Of a stretch of DNA of 55,213 nucleotides, positions 25,176 through 32,839 are shown one piece after another. This DNA comes from RUG563 sp964423675 (lineage in GTDB: Bacteria; Bacillota; Clostridia; Christensenellales; Aristaeellaceae). Where the stretch lies: NCBI GenBank assembly GCA_964423675.1, contig CAYRFP010000011.1:1-55213 (forward strand), read 5' to 3'. Positions within the stretch are counted from its first letter, which is position 1. Each line of letters begins with the position of its first letter. Made by a program: the position numbers and the translations under genes. The notes beneath the pieces were generated by a model. The model saw only the letters and a list, made by a program, of their open reading frames with translations, had not been told where the DNA came from and did not search any database.

Positions 25176-25643
25176 ATGGAAAAAACCAACGTTATGCGCA
25201 TCTTGGATCGGCTGAAAATTCAATACCAGGCTTATAGCTATGCCTCTGCCGGGGCGATCAGCGGGGTAGAAGTGGCCGCAACGCTGGGAAAGGATCCCGC
25301 CGCCACCTTTAAAACTCTGGTCACGGAAGGAAAATCCCGGCAGCATTACGTGTTCATGATCCCCGTGGCGCAGGAACTGGATCTGAAAAAGGCTGCGGCA
25401 GCGGCGGGGGAAAAGGCACTGGAAATGCTCAAAAGTAAGGAATTGCTCCCCCTGACGGGCTATGTCCATGGCGGCTGTTCGCCCATCGGCATGAAAAAGC
25501 CGTTTCGCACCTTTATCCACGTTTCCGCCCAGGAGCAGGAAAAAATCTGCTTCAGCGCGGGAAAAATCGGTTATCAGGTGGAAATGTCCTTGGCGGAACT
25601 GCGCCGGGCGATGCCGATTGAAAGCGCAGATGTGATCGTATAA
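25176..25643 (+). CDS. ybaK: YbaK/EbsC-type Cys-tRNA(Pro) deacylase
   Basis: A 155-residue single-domain trans-editing enzyme that hydrolyses Cys mis-attached to tRNA(Pro). The family pattern is visible: the early TNVMRILDRLKIQY helix, FKTLV with the conserved Lys near residue 45, and GYVHGGCSPIGMKK near 105. AAAGGAG precedes the ATG at 25176; an in-frame extension upstream overlaps rpiB and is not family-like. The ProRS in this genome (window start) lacks a visible inserted editing domain, so a free-standing deacylase makes sense. Confidence 0.92.
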   Translation: MEKTNVMRILDRLKIQYQAYSYASAGAISGVEVAATLGKDPAATFKTLVTEGKSRQHYVFMIPVAQELDLKKAAAAAGEKALEMLKSKELLPLTGYVHGGCSPIGMKKPFRTFIHVSAQEQEKICFSAGKIGYQVEMSLAELRRAMPIESADVIV

Positions 25644-25662
25644 AACCTGTATAAAAAGCAAA

Positions 25663-25695
25663 AAAGCCTGTCGTTCTGCGACAGGCTTTCTGTTT
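25663..25695. terminator. Bidirectional terminator between convergent genes
   Basis: Perfect 11-bp stem AAAGCCTGTCG/CGACAGGCTTT around TTCTG, with A-rich and T-rich flanks. It serves ybaK and plausibly the minus-strand ThuA-like gene. Confidence 0.88.
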
Positions 25696-25704
25696 GTTTT
25701 TTGC

Positions 25705-26457
25705 TTATTCCGCGTCCCGCTTGGGCTCCAGCGCAGGAATGGCGTGGTGGCTTCCCAGCACTCGGGTCAGGTTGCGATCCCGGGCGGTAAAATGGGCAGC
25801 ATTGCGCAAAATCAGCTGCACATATTCATTATGGAAGGATCCCAGGGTTTCATGGCCGGGCTGGAAATAGAACACCTTGCCGTAGCCCCGGGTGAAACAG
25901 CAGGCGGAGCGGAATACTTCGCCAGTTTCATACCAGCCGATGGCCAGCAGCGCGTCGGGAGCGGGAATATCAAACCGCTCGCCGTACATTTCCTCCGCCG
26001 GTAGCTCAAACCAGGCGGGCACGCCGCGCATGATGGGATGGCTGGGCTCAATCACGAAGATCCGTTCTTTATCCCGCATTTCATGCCAGCGCAGGGAGCA
26101 CTGGGTGCCCATCAGGCATTTAAAAATCTTGGATTCATGGCCAGAATGAAGCACGATCAGGCCCATGCCCCGCAGCACACGGCGCTGCACCCGGGCAACA
26201 ATTTCGTCCGGTACAGCTTTGTGCTTACAATGCCCCCACCAGACCAACACGTCTGTGTCATCCAGCAGTTCATGGGTCAGGCCTGCTTCCGGCTCAGACA
26301 GGGTGGTCGAGCGGACAACGAATTCATCCTCATGGCCTTTAAAGGCATCACAAATGGCCTGATTCAGGCCTTGGGGATAGACTTCCAGCACCTGGGGACG
26401 TTCGTTCAGCGCCTCCTGATAATTATCCTCAGTCCATACGGTTACATGAATGGGCAT
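25705..26457 (-). CDS. ThuA-like (trehalose-utilisation domain) protein
   Basis: A 250-residue protein of the ThuA family, a class I glutamine amidotransferase-like fold often found beside Gfo/Idh/MocA dehydrogenases in sugar catabolism. Recognisable stretches are VWTEDNYQE at the start, DVLVWWGHCKH near 70, GLIVLHSGHESKIFK near 100, PSHPIMRGVP near 135 and YFQPGHETLGSF near 197. It has no signal peptide. It is divergent from such a dehydrogenase at 26671, which supports a shared pathway. Biochemical activity of the family is poorly defined. Confidence 0.88.
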   Translation of the reverse strand: MPIHVTVWTEDNYQEALNERPQVLEVYPQGLNQAICDAFKGHEDEFVVRSTTLSEPEAGLTHELLDDTDVLVWWGHCKHKAVPDEIVARVQRRVLRGMGLIVLHSGHESKIFKCLMGTQCSLRWHEMRDKERIFVIEPSHPIMRGVPAWFELPAEEMYGERFDIPAPDALLAIGWYETGEVFRSACCFTRGYGKVFYFQPGHETLGSFHNEYVQLILRNAAHFTARDRNLTRVLGSHHAIPALEPKRDAE

Positions 26458-26491
26458 GTTGCTTTCCTCCTCTGATTAGGTCTTCCATTTA

Positions 26492-26520
26492 ATTATAGTG
26501 CAAATCTGCTTCAAACGCAA
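26492..26520 (-). promoter_or_regulatory. Promoter of the ThuA-like gene
   Basis: Minus-strand TTGCGT (26515-26520), 17-bp spacer, TATAAT (26492-26497). Confidence 0.65.
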
Positions 26521-26577
26521 GACAAAATCCTGTCACCCGAAAAGCACGTTTTGTCACTTTTCAGCCTCACGAGCGTC

Positions 26578-26606
26578 TTGGCAAGGGAAAGAAAAGATGT
26601 TATAAT
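26578..26606 (+). promoter_or_regulatory. Promoter of the Gfo/Idh/MocA gene
   Basis: TTGGCA (26578-26583), 17-bp spacer, TATAAT (26601-26606). It is divergent from the ThuA promoter, with about 58 bp between the two -35 boxes. Confidence 0.75.
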
Positions 26607-26670
26607 AAAAAAGGATGGAAAACCTGAGCGCGGAAAAATCTGCGCTCCCATAGCAAAGGAGGAAAAAAAC

Positions 26671-27843
26671 ATGGCAAATGTTGATAACATTTTGAACATG
26701 TACACGCAGAATGTGGAGCCTGAAAAGAAAGCCTGGGATGGCAAGAAGCTGCGGGTCGGCATTATCGGCACTGGCGGCATCGCTGGCGCGCATATCAAGC
26801 AGTATGTTACGTTCCCGGATGTAGAAATTGTGGCCATGGCGGATCTGATCCCTGGCAAGTGCCAGGCGTTCTGCGAGAAGCACGGCGTGGATTATTCGAA
26901 CATCCATTTTTATACGGACCATCAGTCCATGCTGGACAATGAGCAGCTGGATGCCGTGAGCATCTGCACCTACAACACCACCCATGCCGAGTGCACCATT
27001 GCCGCGCTGAAGGCGGGCGTGAATGTGCTGCTGGAAAAGCCCTTTACTGTGACCTTGGAAGAAGCCGTGGAAGTAATGAAGGTCGAAAAGGAATCCGGCA
27101 AGCTGCTGACCATCGGCTTCCAGCCCCGGATGGATCCCAACATGCAGGAAATCAAGCGGATTGTGGAATCCGGCGAACTGGGCGATGTGTATTACATCCA
27201 GACCGGCGGCGGCCGGCGGCGTGGCATTCCCAACAGCACGTTTATCGAGGAATCCACGGCGGGCATTGGCGCGCTTGGCGATATCGGCTGCTATTCGCTG
27301 GACATGGTGCTTAACGCAGTTGGCAACCCCAAGCCCCTGACCGTGACCGGCTATACAAGCGATTTCTTCGGAAAGAACGAAAAGTATATGCGCGCGGATC
27401 GGAACCACACGGCCAAGGAAAACGCGGAGCGCTTCTCTGTGGATGATTTCGCGGCTGCGTTTGTGCGGCTGGAAGGCGGCATTATTCTGGACTTCCGTAT
27501 TTCCTGGGCAATGCATATGGACACCACTGGTGACACCATTATCATGGGCACCAAGGCTGCCCTGCGCATTCCTTCTACGGAATGCTGGAATGGCACGGTG
27601 GGCGGCGAAATGACGCTGTATACTGATATGGGCGGCCTGCAGACGGCGACCAAGCTGCCGATCATTCCCTGCAAGACCAATCTGTTCGAGATGAAGGTGC
27701 GCTCTTTCCTGGATGCGATCAAGGAAGGCAAGCCGGCGCCCGTGCCGACTTCTCAGATTCTCTACAATCAGGCCATTATCGATGGCATTGCCAAGTCTGC
27801 CAAGCTGGGTCACGAAGTGGAAATCGTTATCCCCGAAATTTAA
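26671..27843 (+). CDS. Gfo/Idh/MocA-family NAD(P)-dependent oxidoreductase
   Basis: A 390-residue dehydrogenase for a sugar or inositol-type substrate. The N-terminal Rossmann domain has GIIGTGGIAGAH (about 31-42). The NAD-binding EKPF motif with its catalytic Lys is at about 122-126, and a C-terminal beta-sheet domain follows (FIEESTAGIGALGDIGCYSLDMV). A perfect AAAGGAGG precedes the ATG at 26671; the open frame upstream to 26551 overlaps the promoter and is not coding. The first 25 residues before the Rossmann fold are an unusual extra tail. The divergent ThuA-like gene suggests a common substrate. Confidence 0.9.
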   Translation: MANVDNILNMYTQNVEPEKKAWDGKKLRVGIIGTGGIAGAHIKQYVTFPDVEIVAMADLIPGKCQAFCEKHGVDYSNIHFYTDHQSMLDNEQLDAVSICTYNTTHAECTIAALKAGVNVLLEKPFTVTLEEAVEVMKVEKESGKLLTIGFQPRMDPNMQEIKRIVESGELGDVYYIQTGGGRRRGIPNSTFIEESTAGIGALGDIGCYSLDMVLNAVGNPKPLTVTGYTSDFFGKNEKYMRADRNHTAKENAERFSVDDFAAAFVRLEGGIILDFRISWAMHMDTTGDTIIMGTKAALRIPSTECWNGTVGGEMTLYTDMGGLQTATKLPIIPCKTNLFEMKVRSFLDAIKEGKPAPVPTSQILYNQAIIDGIAKSAKLGHEVEIVIPEI

Positions 27844-27872
27844 GCCACTTTTTAAACGCTATACGTTTCAAG

Positions 27873-27899
27873 GGGCGCAGGTTTTCCTGCGCTCTTTTT
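27873..27899 (+). terminator. Terminator of the Gfo/Idh/MocA gene
   Basis: GGGCGCAGG pairs with CCTGCGCTC around a TTTT loop, followed by TTTTT. Confidence 0.85.
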
Positions 27900-27950
27900 G
27901 AATGATTTTTTGCACCATATGCGCGAAAAAGCAAGCGCTGTAAAATGAAC

Positions 27951-28122
27951 AAAGTTTGCGATTTTATGAAGCAAAGCTCAGGCTCTGCCGCGGGATGCCG
28001 CCGAGAACATAGAACCCCGTTAATGTGCCGCGGCCCAAAGATATTATGAACGAAGTCTGGAGGTGAAACCTCTGGCGTTTCTCTCCGGAATCTCTCATAG
28101 TCCCGAGGAAAAGAAAGGGCTT
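27951..28122 (+). ncRNA. Structured intergenic RNA candidate, class uncertain
   Basis: There is no coding frame here, but several nested complementary segments. The outer closing helix is AAGCTC (27974-27979) with GGGCTT (28117-28122). Arm 1 is GCCGCGG (27987-27993) with CCGCGGC (28028-28034), and ACAT/ATGT inside. Arm 2 is ATTATGA (28043-28049) with TCATAGT (28095-28101), enclosing CGTT-closed and GAGGT-GAA-ACCTC hairpins. The length of about 170-190 nt and the long irregular arms would fit 6S RNA, but I cannot confirm that. No terminator follows, and a promoter begins at its 3' edge. The strand is inferred from stronger GU pairing as plus. Confidence 0.45.
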
Positions 28123-28150
28123 GTGGAAACAGGGGAAAACGTGCTATAAT
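28121..28150 (+). promoter_or_regulatory. Promoter of the cadherin-like secreted protein gene
   Basis: TTGTGG (28121-28126), 18-bp spacer, TATAAT (28145-28150), leaving a leader of about 130 nt before the start at 28289. I see no further structure in that leader. Confidence 0.6.
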
Positions 28151-28288
28151 TTACAAGTAAGAAACGCGGCAGCGTGCAAGAAAATGGCAGGTTTGGCCGT
28201 TGAATGGTTGAAAGCAAAATGGGCTGCGGATTGCCAGCCCGAAAATGGGCGGCATGCCGCCTGTCGGCTTTCGGAAGGAGAAGAGTAA

Positions 28289-29041
28289 ATGAAAAAACTG
28301 ATAGCTGTTATGCTGATTGCTGTGCTGGTCTGCGCCTGGGTGCCGGGACTGGCTTCTGCGATCGGAACGGGGGCAACCTATACGGGAACGAACACAGGCT
28401 CTACGCTGCTTAGCAGCCTCACGCATAACTGCCCCAATACCGGCATTATGCTGCCTGAAACCTTCAGCCCTTACCAGACGACTTATCTGCTGACCGTGGC
28501 CAGCTGGGTTTCCCGGCCTACGTTCACGCCGGTGGCGGTGGATCCTAATGCCCGAATCACTGTGAATGGCCAGTATGTGCAAAGCGGCAGCAAGTCTCAG
28601 GTCATCCCGATGACGGATAAACCGCAGGTGGTGTATATCGTGGTCAGCAATGGCACGGCATCGACGACTTATACCATCTATCTCCAGCGCCGCCCCAGCG
28701 AAAAGCGCACCCGTGTTTCATCTGGTTATATTAATAGCGTTTATCAGAGCGGTACCACCTGGCGGCTGGATGCAGATATGGTGACGATGCATTATCTGGG
28801 CGAGGATTATAATAGCGGCAATATGTCTACGTTTACCAATAAGGCCTCAGAGGTCGGCGTGTATGACTATCCGCTGAGCCCCAACTGCATCTTCTATTAC
28901 GGCAATAAGGAAGCGCCCTATCGCGCCTCTAATCTGCAACAGTTTTTGAGTAACTATACCGCCTATGGCAGCTCGCTGTACACCTTCGTCTATATCGAAA
29001 GCGAAATTGTGGCCGTGTTCCCATACGGCGCGGACTATTGA
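28289..29041 (+). CDS. Secreted protein with cadherin-like beta-sandwich domain
   Basis: A 250-residue exported protein with a signal peptide (about residues 1-24, ending LASA). Residues about 50-132 fit the cadherin-like beta-sandwich pattern common in Firmicutes surface proteins: SPYQTTYLLTV, then VAVDPNARITVNGQ and a YTIYLQRRP end. The C-terminal 110 residues, rich in Tyr and Ser, are not recognised. It has no LPxTG motif or membrane anchor, so it is probably released or wall-associated. It is transcribed alone. Confidence 0.75.
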   Translation: MKKLIAVMLIAVLVCAWVPGLASAIGTGATYTGTNTGSTLLSSLTHNCPNTGIMLPETFSPYQTTYLLTVASWVSRPTFTPVAVDPNARITVNGQYVQSGSKSQVIPMTDKPQVVYIVVSNGTASTTYTIYLQRRPSEKRTRVSSGYINSVYQSGTTWRLDADMVTMHYLGEDYNSGNMSTFTNKASEVGVYDYPLSPNCIFYYGNKEAPYRASNLQQFLSNYTAYGSSLYTFVYIESEIVAVFPYGADY

Positions 29042-29112
29042 GGGAAAACAAATGCTGCGTGAGGAACGCACATATATTAATCTTTTTGAAGCGTAAATCT
29101 CGCGTAAAAGGA

Positions 29113-29149
29113 AACGCCGCTCGAACAAAACTGTTCGGGCGGTGTTTTT
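29113..29149 (+). terminator. Terminator of the cadherin-like gene
   Basis: Fifteen-bp stem AACGCCGCTCGAACA/TGTTCGGGCGGTGTT (two wobble pairs) with a TTT tail. Confidence 0.8.
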
Positions 29150-29194
29150 CAATATAAGTTTATTGTCCAAGAAATGTGCTCTGCAACGACACAA

Positions 29195-29227
29195 TAAAAA
29201 GCATCCGTACCAAACGAATACGGATGC
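29195..29227 (-). terminator. Terminator of the D-Ala-D-Ala carboxypeptidase gene
   Basis: Minus-strand stem GCATCCGTA/TACGGATGC followed by TTTTTATT, eight bases after the stop codon. Confidence 0.88.
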
Positions 29228-29234
29228 AGACGTT

Positions 29235-30668
29235 TTATCGGTAGTATCGCCCTGTGGGCTTAAAGGTGCGCACACGGCGGCGATGATGAACCTTTCCCCG
29301 CAGTAGGCGAAGAAGCCGGATCAGCAGCAGCACCGCTGCGACGGGAAGAATCAGATAGAAGAATGCCAGCTCAAAAGTCATTCGTGGGAAGGGATTGGGA
29401 TCGTTTTCTGCATCCTCGATGATTTGCGCAATGGTGGGAACCAGCTGCTCCCGAGCTGCAATGCTGCGAGAGGCCAGCAGTTCATAAACGACAGGTGTTC
29501 CTCCGTCCGGAGGATTATAGGTCAGCGTACCCATCACTTCGCCTTCCTCAATGGGCGCGCGGAATTCCCGAGTGAATTCCGTGACGGTGACGCTGTTGAA
29601 ATTCTTGATCCAGTAATCTACCTGGGTTTGGGTAGTCACCACCAGGTCAGCCACGGCAGAATCCACCTTGCGCAGATTCAGCGTCAGCCGGCCCACCTCT
29701 GGATCATCCAGGTCAAAGCCCAGAATGTCGATGACCCGAGGGTTTTCCATATAAATCTCAGCAATGCTTGTGCTCAGGTATTGCGAGAAGCCGTAATTCA
29801 TCAGCTTGATGGTATCGGTATAGCGGGCGGCATCCGAGGATGCGCCGAATACGACGGAAATCAGGCTGACCCCGTCCTTGTTGGCCGAGCCGACATAACA
29901 GTTGCCCGCCGCGCTGGTGGTACCGGTTTTCACGCCGGTACCGTATTCATAATAGCGGGAGGAGTTTTCGCCCTTTACCAAAAAATCGTTTTTCGTGGAA
30001 ATAGAGCGGGCACGGTAAATGTTGTCCTTGGGCAGGGTATAGGAGGTGGAGCCTACGATTTGACGGAACGTGGCGTTTTGCATGGCCACGCGGGCTAGCT
30101 TGGCCATATCACGGGCAGTAGTGTAGTGGGTATCATCATGGATACCGCTGGGATTGGCAAAATGCGAGGATGTGCATCCCAGCGCCGAGGCGGCTTGGTT
30201 CATCAGGTTCACGAAGCTTTCCGTGGTCCCGCCCACGCCCTCGGCAATGGCGTTGGCTGCATCGTTACCAGAAAGGAGCATGGCGGCATACAGCAGGTCA
30301 ATCAGCCGCATTTCTTCCCCCGCTGCCAGCTTGGCCGAGGATTCATCCGACGCGATATTTACTGCGTTTTCGCTGACGGTGATCTTCTGCTCCAGATTGC
30401 CCTCGGCCAGCGACAATGCCAGCCAAGTAGTCAGAATTTTCGTAGTCGAAGCGGGATACATCAGCGCATCCGCATTTTTTTCGAAGATTACTTCGCCGGT
30501 GTCTGCCTCTATCAGGATCGCCGCAGTGGCGTTCAAATGGCCTTCGGAGAGTTTTTCTGGATACAGTGGATCATATTCATCCGCCAGTGCCGGGGGCGCA
30601 AAGAGGGATACGCAAAACAGGGCCGCCATCAGCAGCCCGCACAGCCTTGCCCCAAGCCCTCGAATCAT
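29235..30668 (-). CDS. D-alanyl-D-alanine carboxypeptidase (peptidase S11, DacF/DacB-like)
   Basis: Trims the terminal D-Ala from peptidoglycan stem peptides outside the cell. The 477-residue protein from the ATG at 30668 has a signal peptide (1-29), then the three penicillin-binding motifs: STTK (74-77), SGN (133-135) and KTG (247-249). The PBP5-type C-terminal beta domain follows (about 315-400). It ends in a true transmembrane helix (about 432-455) plus a basic tail, in contrast to the amphipathic anchor helix of E. coli PBP5. The ATG sits five bases after GGAGG. Similar proteins act in vegetative wall or spore cortex maturation. Confidence 0.93.
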   Translation of the reverse strand: MIRGLGARLCGLLMAALFCVSLFAPPALADEYDPLYPEKLSEGHLNATAAILIEADTGEVIFEKNADALMYPASTTKILTTWLALSLAEGNLEQKITVSENAVNIASDESSAKLAAGEEMRLIDLLYAAMLLSGNDAANAIAEGVGGTTESFVNLMNQAASALGCTSSHFANPSGIHDDTHYTTARDMAKLARVAMQNATFRQIVGSTSYTLPKDNIYRARSISTKNDFLVKGENSSRYYEYGTGVKTGTTSAAGNCYVGSANKDGVSLISVVFGASSDAARYTDTIKLMNYGFSQYLSTSIAEIYMENPRVIDILGFDLDDPEVGRLTLNLRKVDSAVADLVVTTQTQVDYWIKNFNSVTVTEFTREFRAPIEEGEVMGTLTYNPPDGGTPVVYELLASRSIAAREQLVPTIAQIIEDAENDPNPFPRMTFELAFFYLILPVAAVLLLIRLLRLLRGKVHHRRRVRTFKPTGRYYR

Positions 30669-30712
30669 GCGTACCTCCAAATAATTCGTAAGGAATTCGA
30701 AATACATTTTTG

Positions 30713-30741
30713 ATTATATCATAATATTTTCAATTTGTACA
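30713..30741 (-). promoter_or_regulatory. Probable promoter of the carboxypeptidase gene
   Basis: Minus-strand TATAAT (30713-30718) with a weak -35 TGTACA (30736-30741), 17-bp spacing. Confidence 0.5.
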
Positions 30742-30784
30742 GGGGCGCGGGACGTAACAACACAGGAAAAGAGTAGAAGCGGGC

Positions 30785-30825
30785 AAAAGAAAAGCGAGAA
30801 ACCCGCAGATTTTTCTGCGAATTTC
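30785..30825 (-). terminator. Terminator of the isomerase gene at 30845
   Basis: Minus-strand 12-bp stem GAAATTCGCAGA/TCTGCGGGTTTC (two wobbles), followed by a T-rich stretch. Confidence 0.75.
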
Positions 30826-30844
30826 CCGCAAATTGCAGGCGTTA

Positions 30845-31687
30845 TTAGATCAGCTTCTTGAGGAAATCCACGGCAGTGGCGATGTCTTTTTCAGGCTGAT
30901 CGCCAACCTCACGCTCAATGGTCAGGAAGCCATGATAGCCGATGGCGCGCAGAGCATCCAGATAGGCCGGGAAGGGCACATCGCCTTCGCCCAGAGGCAG
31001 TTCAATAAAGGAAGAATCTACCACGACTTCCGTTTCCGGAATCACGCCGTAAACCTTTTCCGGGTTGCGCACATAAAGCTGACGGCCATCCTTGGCATGG
31101 GTGTGGACGATATACTTTTTCAGCGTTTCCACGGCCTTCACCGGGTCATCGCCTACCACCATCACCAGGTTCGCCGGATCCAGGTTTACGCTCACGCCGG
31201 TGGAATGGAGAGAATCCAGGAAAGAGCAGAGCGTGGTTGCGGGTTCAGGGCCGGTTTCCACGGCGAAATGCGCGTTCAGGCTGTCGGCATACTGCGCCAG
31301 CTGGCCGCAAGCATCCTGCATGATCGCATAGCGGGGATGAGCGGGATCTTCGGGAACCACGCCGATATGGGTGGTTACCACATCGGTTTCCAGTTCCTTG
31401 GCCATATCCAGAATCCGCTTGGATCTTTCAATCAGACCGGGGTTCAGCGCGGGATCACCAAAGCCCTTGCCAAGGTCACCGCACAGGGCGGAGATCACCA
31501 GGCCGTGATCCTTGACCATCTTCAAAAAATCCTTGCGCTGTTCCGTAGTCAGGTTGTCGGGAGACATAGCCCGGCGGGCGGCATTTACCTGGATGCCCGT
31601 CGCGCCAAGCGCAGCGGCCTTTTTCAGCGCTTCAGGGATGGGAAGCCGGAAAGATTCCAGCATGACGCCAATAGAAAAATCTTTCAT
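30845..31687 (-). CDS. Sugar phosphate isomerase/epimerase (TIM barrel)
   Basis: A 280-residue xylose-isomerase-like TIM-barrel protein. Typical strand ends are visible: MKDFSIGVMLESF at the start, TGIQVNAAR near 30, VVTTHIGVVP near 104, HFAVETGPEP near 140, VNLDPANLVM near 167 and YIVHTHAKDG near 192. The metal-binding Glu/Asp/His set (E in VETG, D in NLDP, H in THAKDG, E in IEREVG) is intact. The substrate is unknown. It is monocistronic with its own promoter and terminator, and is not closely similar to the isomerase at 6995. Confidence 0.87.
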   Translation of the reverse strand: MKDFSIGVMLESFRLPIPEALKKAAALGATGIQVNAARRAMSPDNLTTEQRKDFLKMVKDHGLVISALCGDLGKGFGDPALNPGLIERSKRILDMAKELETDVVTTHIGVVPEDPAHPRYAIMQDACGQLAQYADSLNAHFAVETGPEPATTLCSFLDSLHSTGVSVNLDPANLVMVVGDDPVKAVETLKKYIVHTHAKDGRQLYVRNPEKVYGVIPETEVVVDSSFIELPLGEGDVPFPAYLDALRAIGYHGFLTIEREVGDQPEKDIATAVDFLKKLI

Positions 31688-31721
31688 AAGGTAAGACCTC
31701 CTGTTTCTGATTTCTTCTTAC

Positions 31722-31750
31722 AGTATACAGGAAAAAATCAGCTTTGACAA
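31722..31750 (-). promoter_or_regulatory. Promoter of the isomerase gene
   Basis: Minus-strand TTGTCA (31745-31750), 17-bp spacer, TATACT (31722-31727). Confidence 0.75.
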
Positions 31751-31761
31751 GCAAAATCAAT

Positions 31762-31798
31762 CAAAAAAATGCGAGAAAACAAAATTTGTTCTCTCGCA
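31762..31798 (-). terminator. Terminator of the purine uptake operon
   Basis: Minus-strand perfect 14-bp stem (TGCGAGAGAACAAA with TTTGTTTTCTCGCA, one wobble) followed by TTTTTT, 45 bases after the last permease gene. Confidence 0.88.
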
Positions 31799-31843
31799 GA
31801 GTCTTTCTATACAGCTTCGATTGCAAAAGGGTGATGCGGAGCC

Positions 31844-32839
31844 TCAGCGTTCTTCACGGAAGTAGGGCAGACCCAGATGCTGTGGCGGCTGATCCTCCCG
31901 CTTTTTGCGCAACGAAGTGATGCACAGAACTACAATGGTGACCACATATGGCAGCATCTTGTACAGTTCCTTTACCGCCAGGTTCATGCCCGAGGGAATA
32001 TACATATGTAGGATATACAGCCCACCAAACAGAATGGAGGACAGCACACCCACATTTGGCCGCCAGATGGTGAAGATCACCAACGCAATAGCCAGCCAGC
32101 CGCGATCGCCAAAGGCGTTGTTGGACCAAACGCCACTGGCATAGTCCATCACGTAATACAATCCGCCCAGCCCTGCGATCATGCAGCCCACGCAGGTGGT
32201 GATATACTTATAGCGAGCCACGTTGATGCCCGCGGCATCGGCGGTATTGGGGTTTTCGCCCACGGCCCGGAGATGCAGCCCCGTGCGGGTATGTCTGAGC
32301 ACATAGGATGCCGCCAGCGCAATAGCGATGGCCAGATAGACCATAAAGCCATAGGAGAGGAATATGGTTCCAAACCAGCCCAGCCCTTCGTGATTCACCA
32401 GGGGACGATGAAAATAATAGCTGGTGGCAGACAGGGCGATAGAGGGCACATCGCTGCCGGACAGCTTAATCAGAGAGCCGCCGAAGAAGTTGCCGATGCC
32501 CACACCGAAGGTGGTCATGGCCAGGCCAGTCACATTCTGGTTGGCCCGGAGCGTAACGGTCAGGAAGCAGTAGAGCAGACCCATCAGCAGCGAGCCCAGC
32601 AGGCAGGTCAGCATCGGGATGCCCACGGCCAGGAAGGCGTTAATGTTTGCCTTGTCGGCCAGAGACTGCTCATAGAAGAATGCTCCAATGACCCCGCAAA
32701 TGCCGCCCACATACATAACACCTGGGATACCCAGGTTCAGGTTCCCGGTTTTTTCCGTCAGGGTTTCGCCAGTGCTGCCAAAGAGCAGTGGAATTCCCTG
32801 CACTACGGCCCGGGGGATGAACGAAACAAAATCAAACAT
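31844..32839 (-). CDS. ABC transporter permease, BMP/nucleoside type (second permease)
   Basis: A 331-residue polytopic membrane protein of the BPD-transporter-2 family, the permease type paired with BmpA/PnrA nucleoside-binding proteins. The motif EKTGNLNLGIPGVMYVGG near residue 28 is characteristic. The central region RANQNVTGLAMTTFGVG and the later VGENPNTADAAGINV loop match the coupling region facing the ATPase. Its start overlaps the upstream permease stop by eight bases, so the two are translated together as a heterodimeric channel. It is last in the five-gene operon starting at xpt. Confidence 0.9.
   Translation of the reverse strand: MFDFVSFIPRAVVQGIPLLFGSTGETLTEKTGNLNLGIPGVMYVGGICGVIGAFFYEQSLADKANINAFLAVGIPMLTCLLGSLLMGLLYCFLTVTLRANQNVTGLAMTTFGVGIGNFFGGSLIKLSGSDVPSIALSATSYYFHRPLVNHEGLGWFGTIFLSYGFMVYLAIAIALAASYVLRHTRTGLHLRAVGENPNTADAAGINVARYKYITTCVGCMIAGLGGLYYVMDYASGVWSNNAFGDRGWLAIALVIFTIWRPNVGVLSSILFGGLYILHMYIPSGMNLAVKELYKMLPYVVTIVVLCITSLRKKREDQPPQHLGLPYFREER

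Noticed and set aside
26554..27813. Minus-strand open frame (419 codons) opposite the Gfo/Idh/MocA gene
   Set aside because: It has no recognisable domain and no ribosome site, and the plus-strand gene is unambiguous.
27951..28122. c-di-AMP, c-di-GMP, SRP RNA, tmRNA or RNase P RNA
   Set aside because: The signature sequences of these RNAs that I can recall are absent, so I left the class open.
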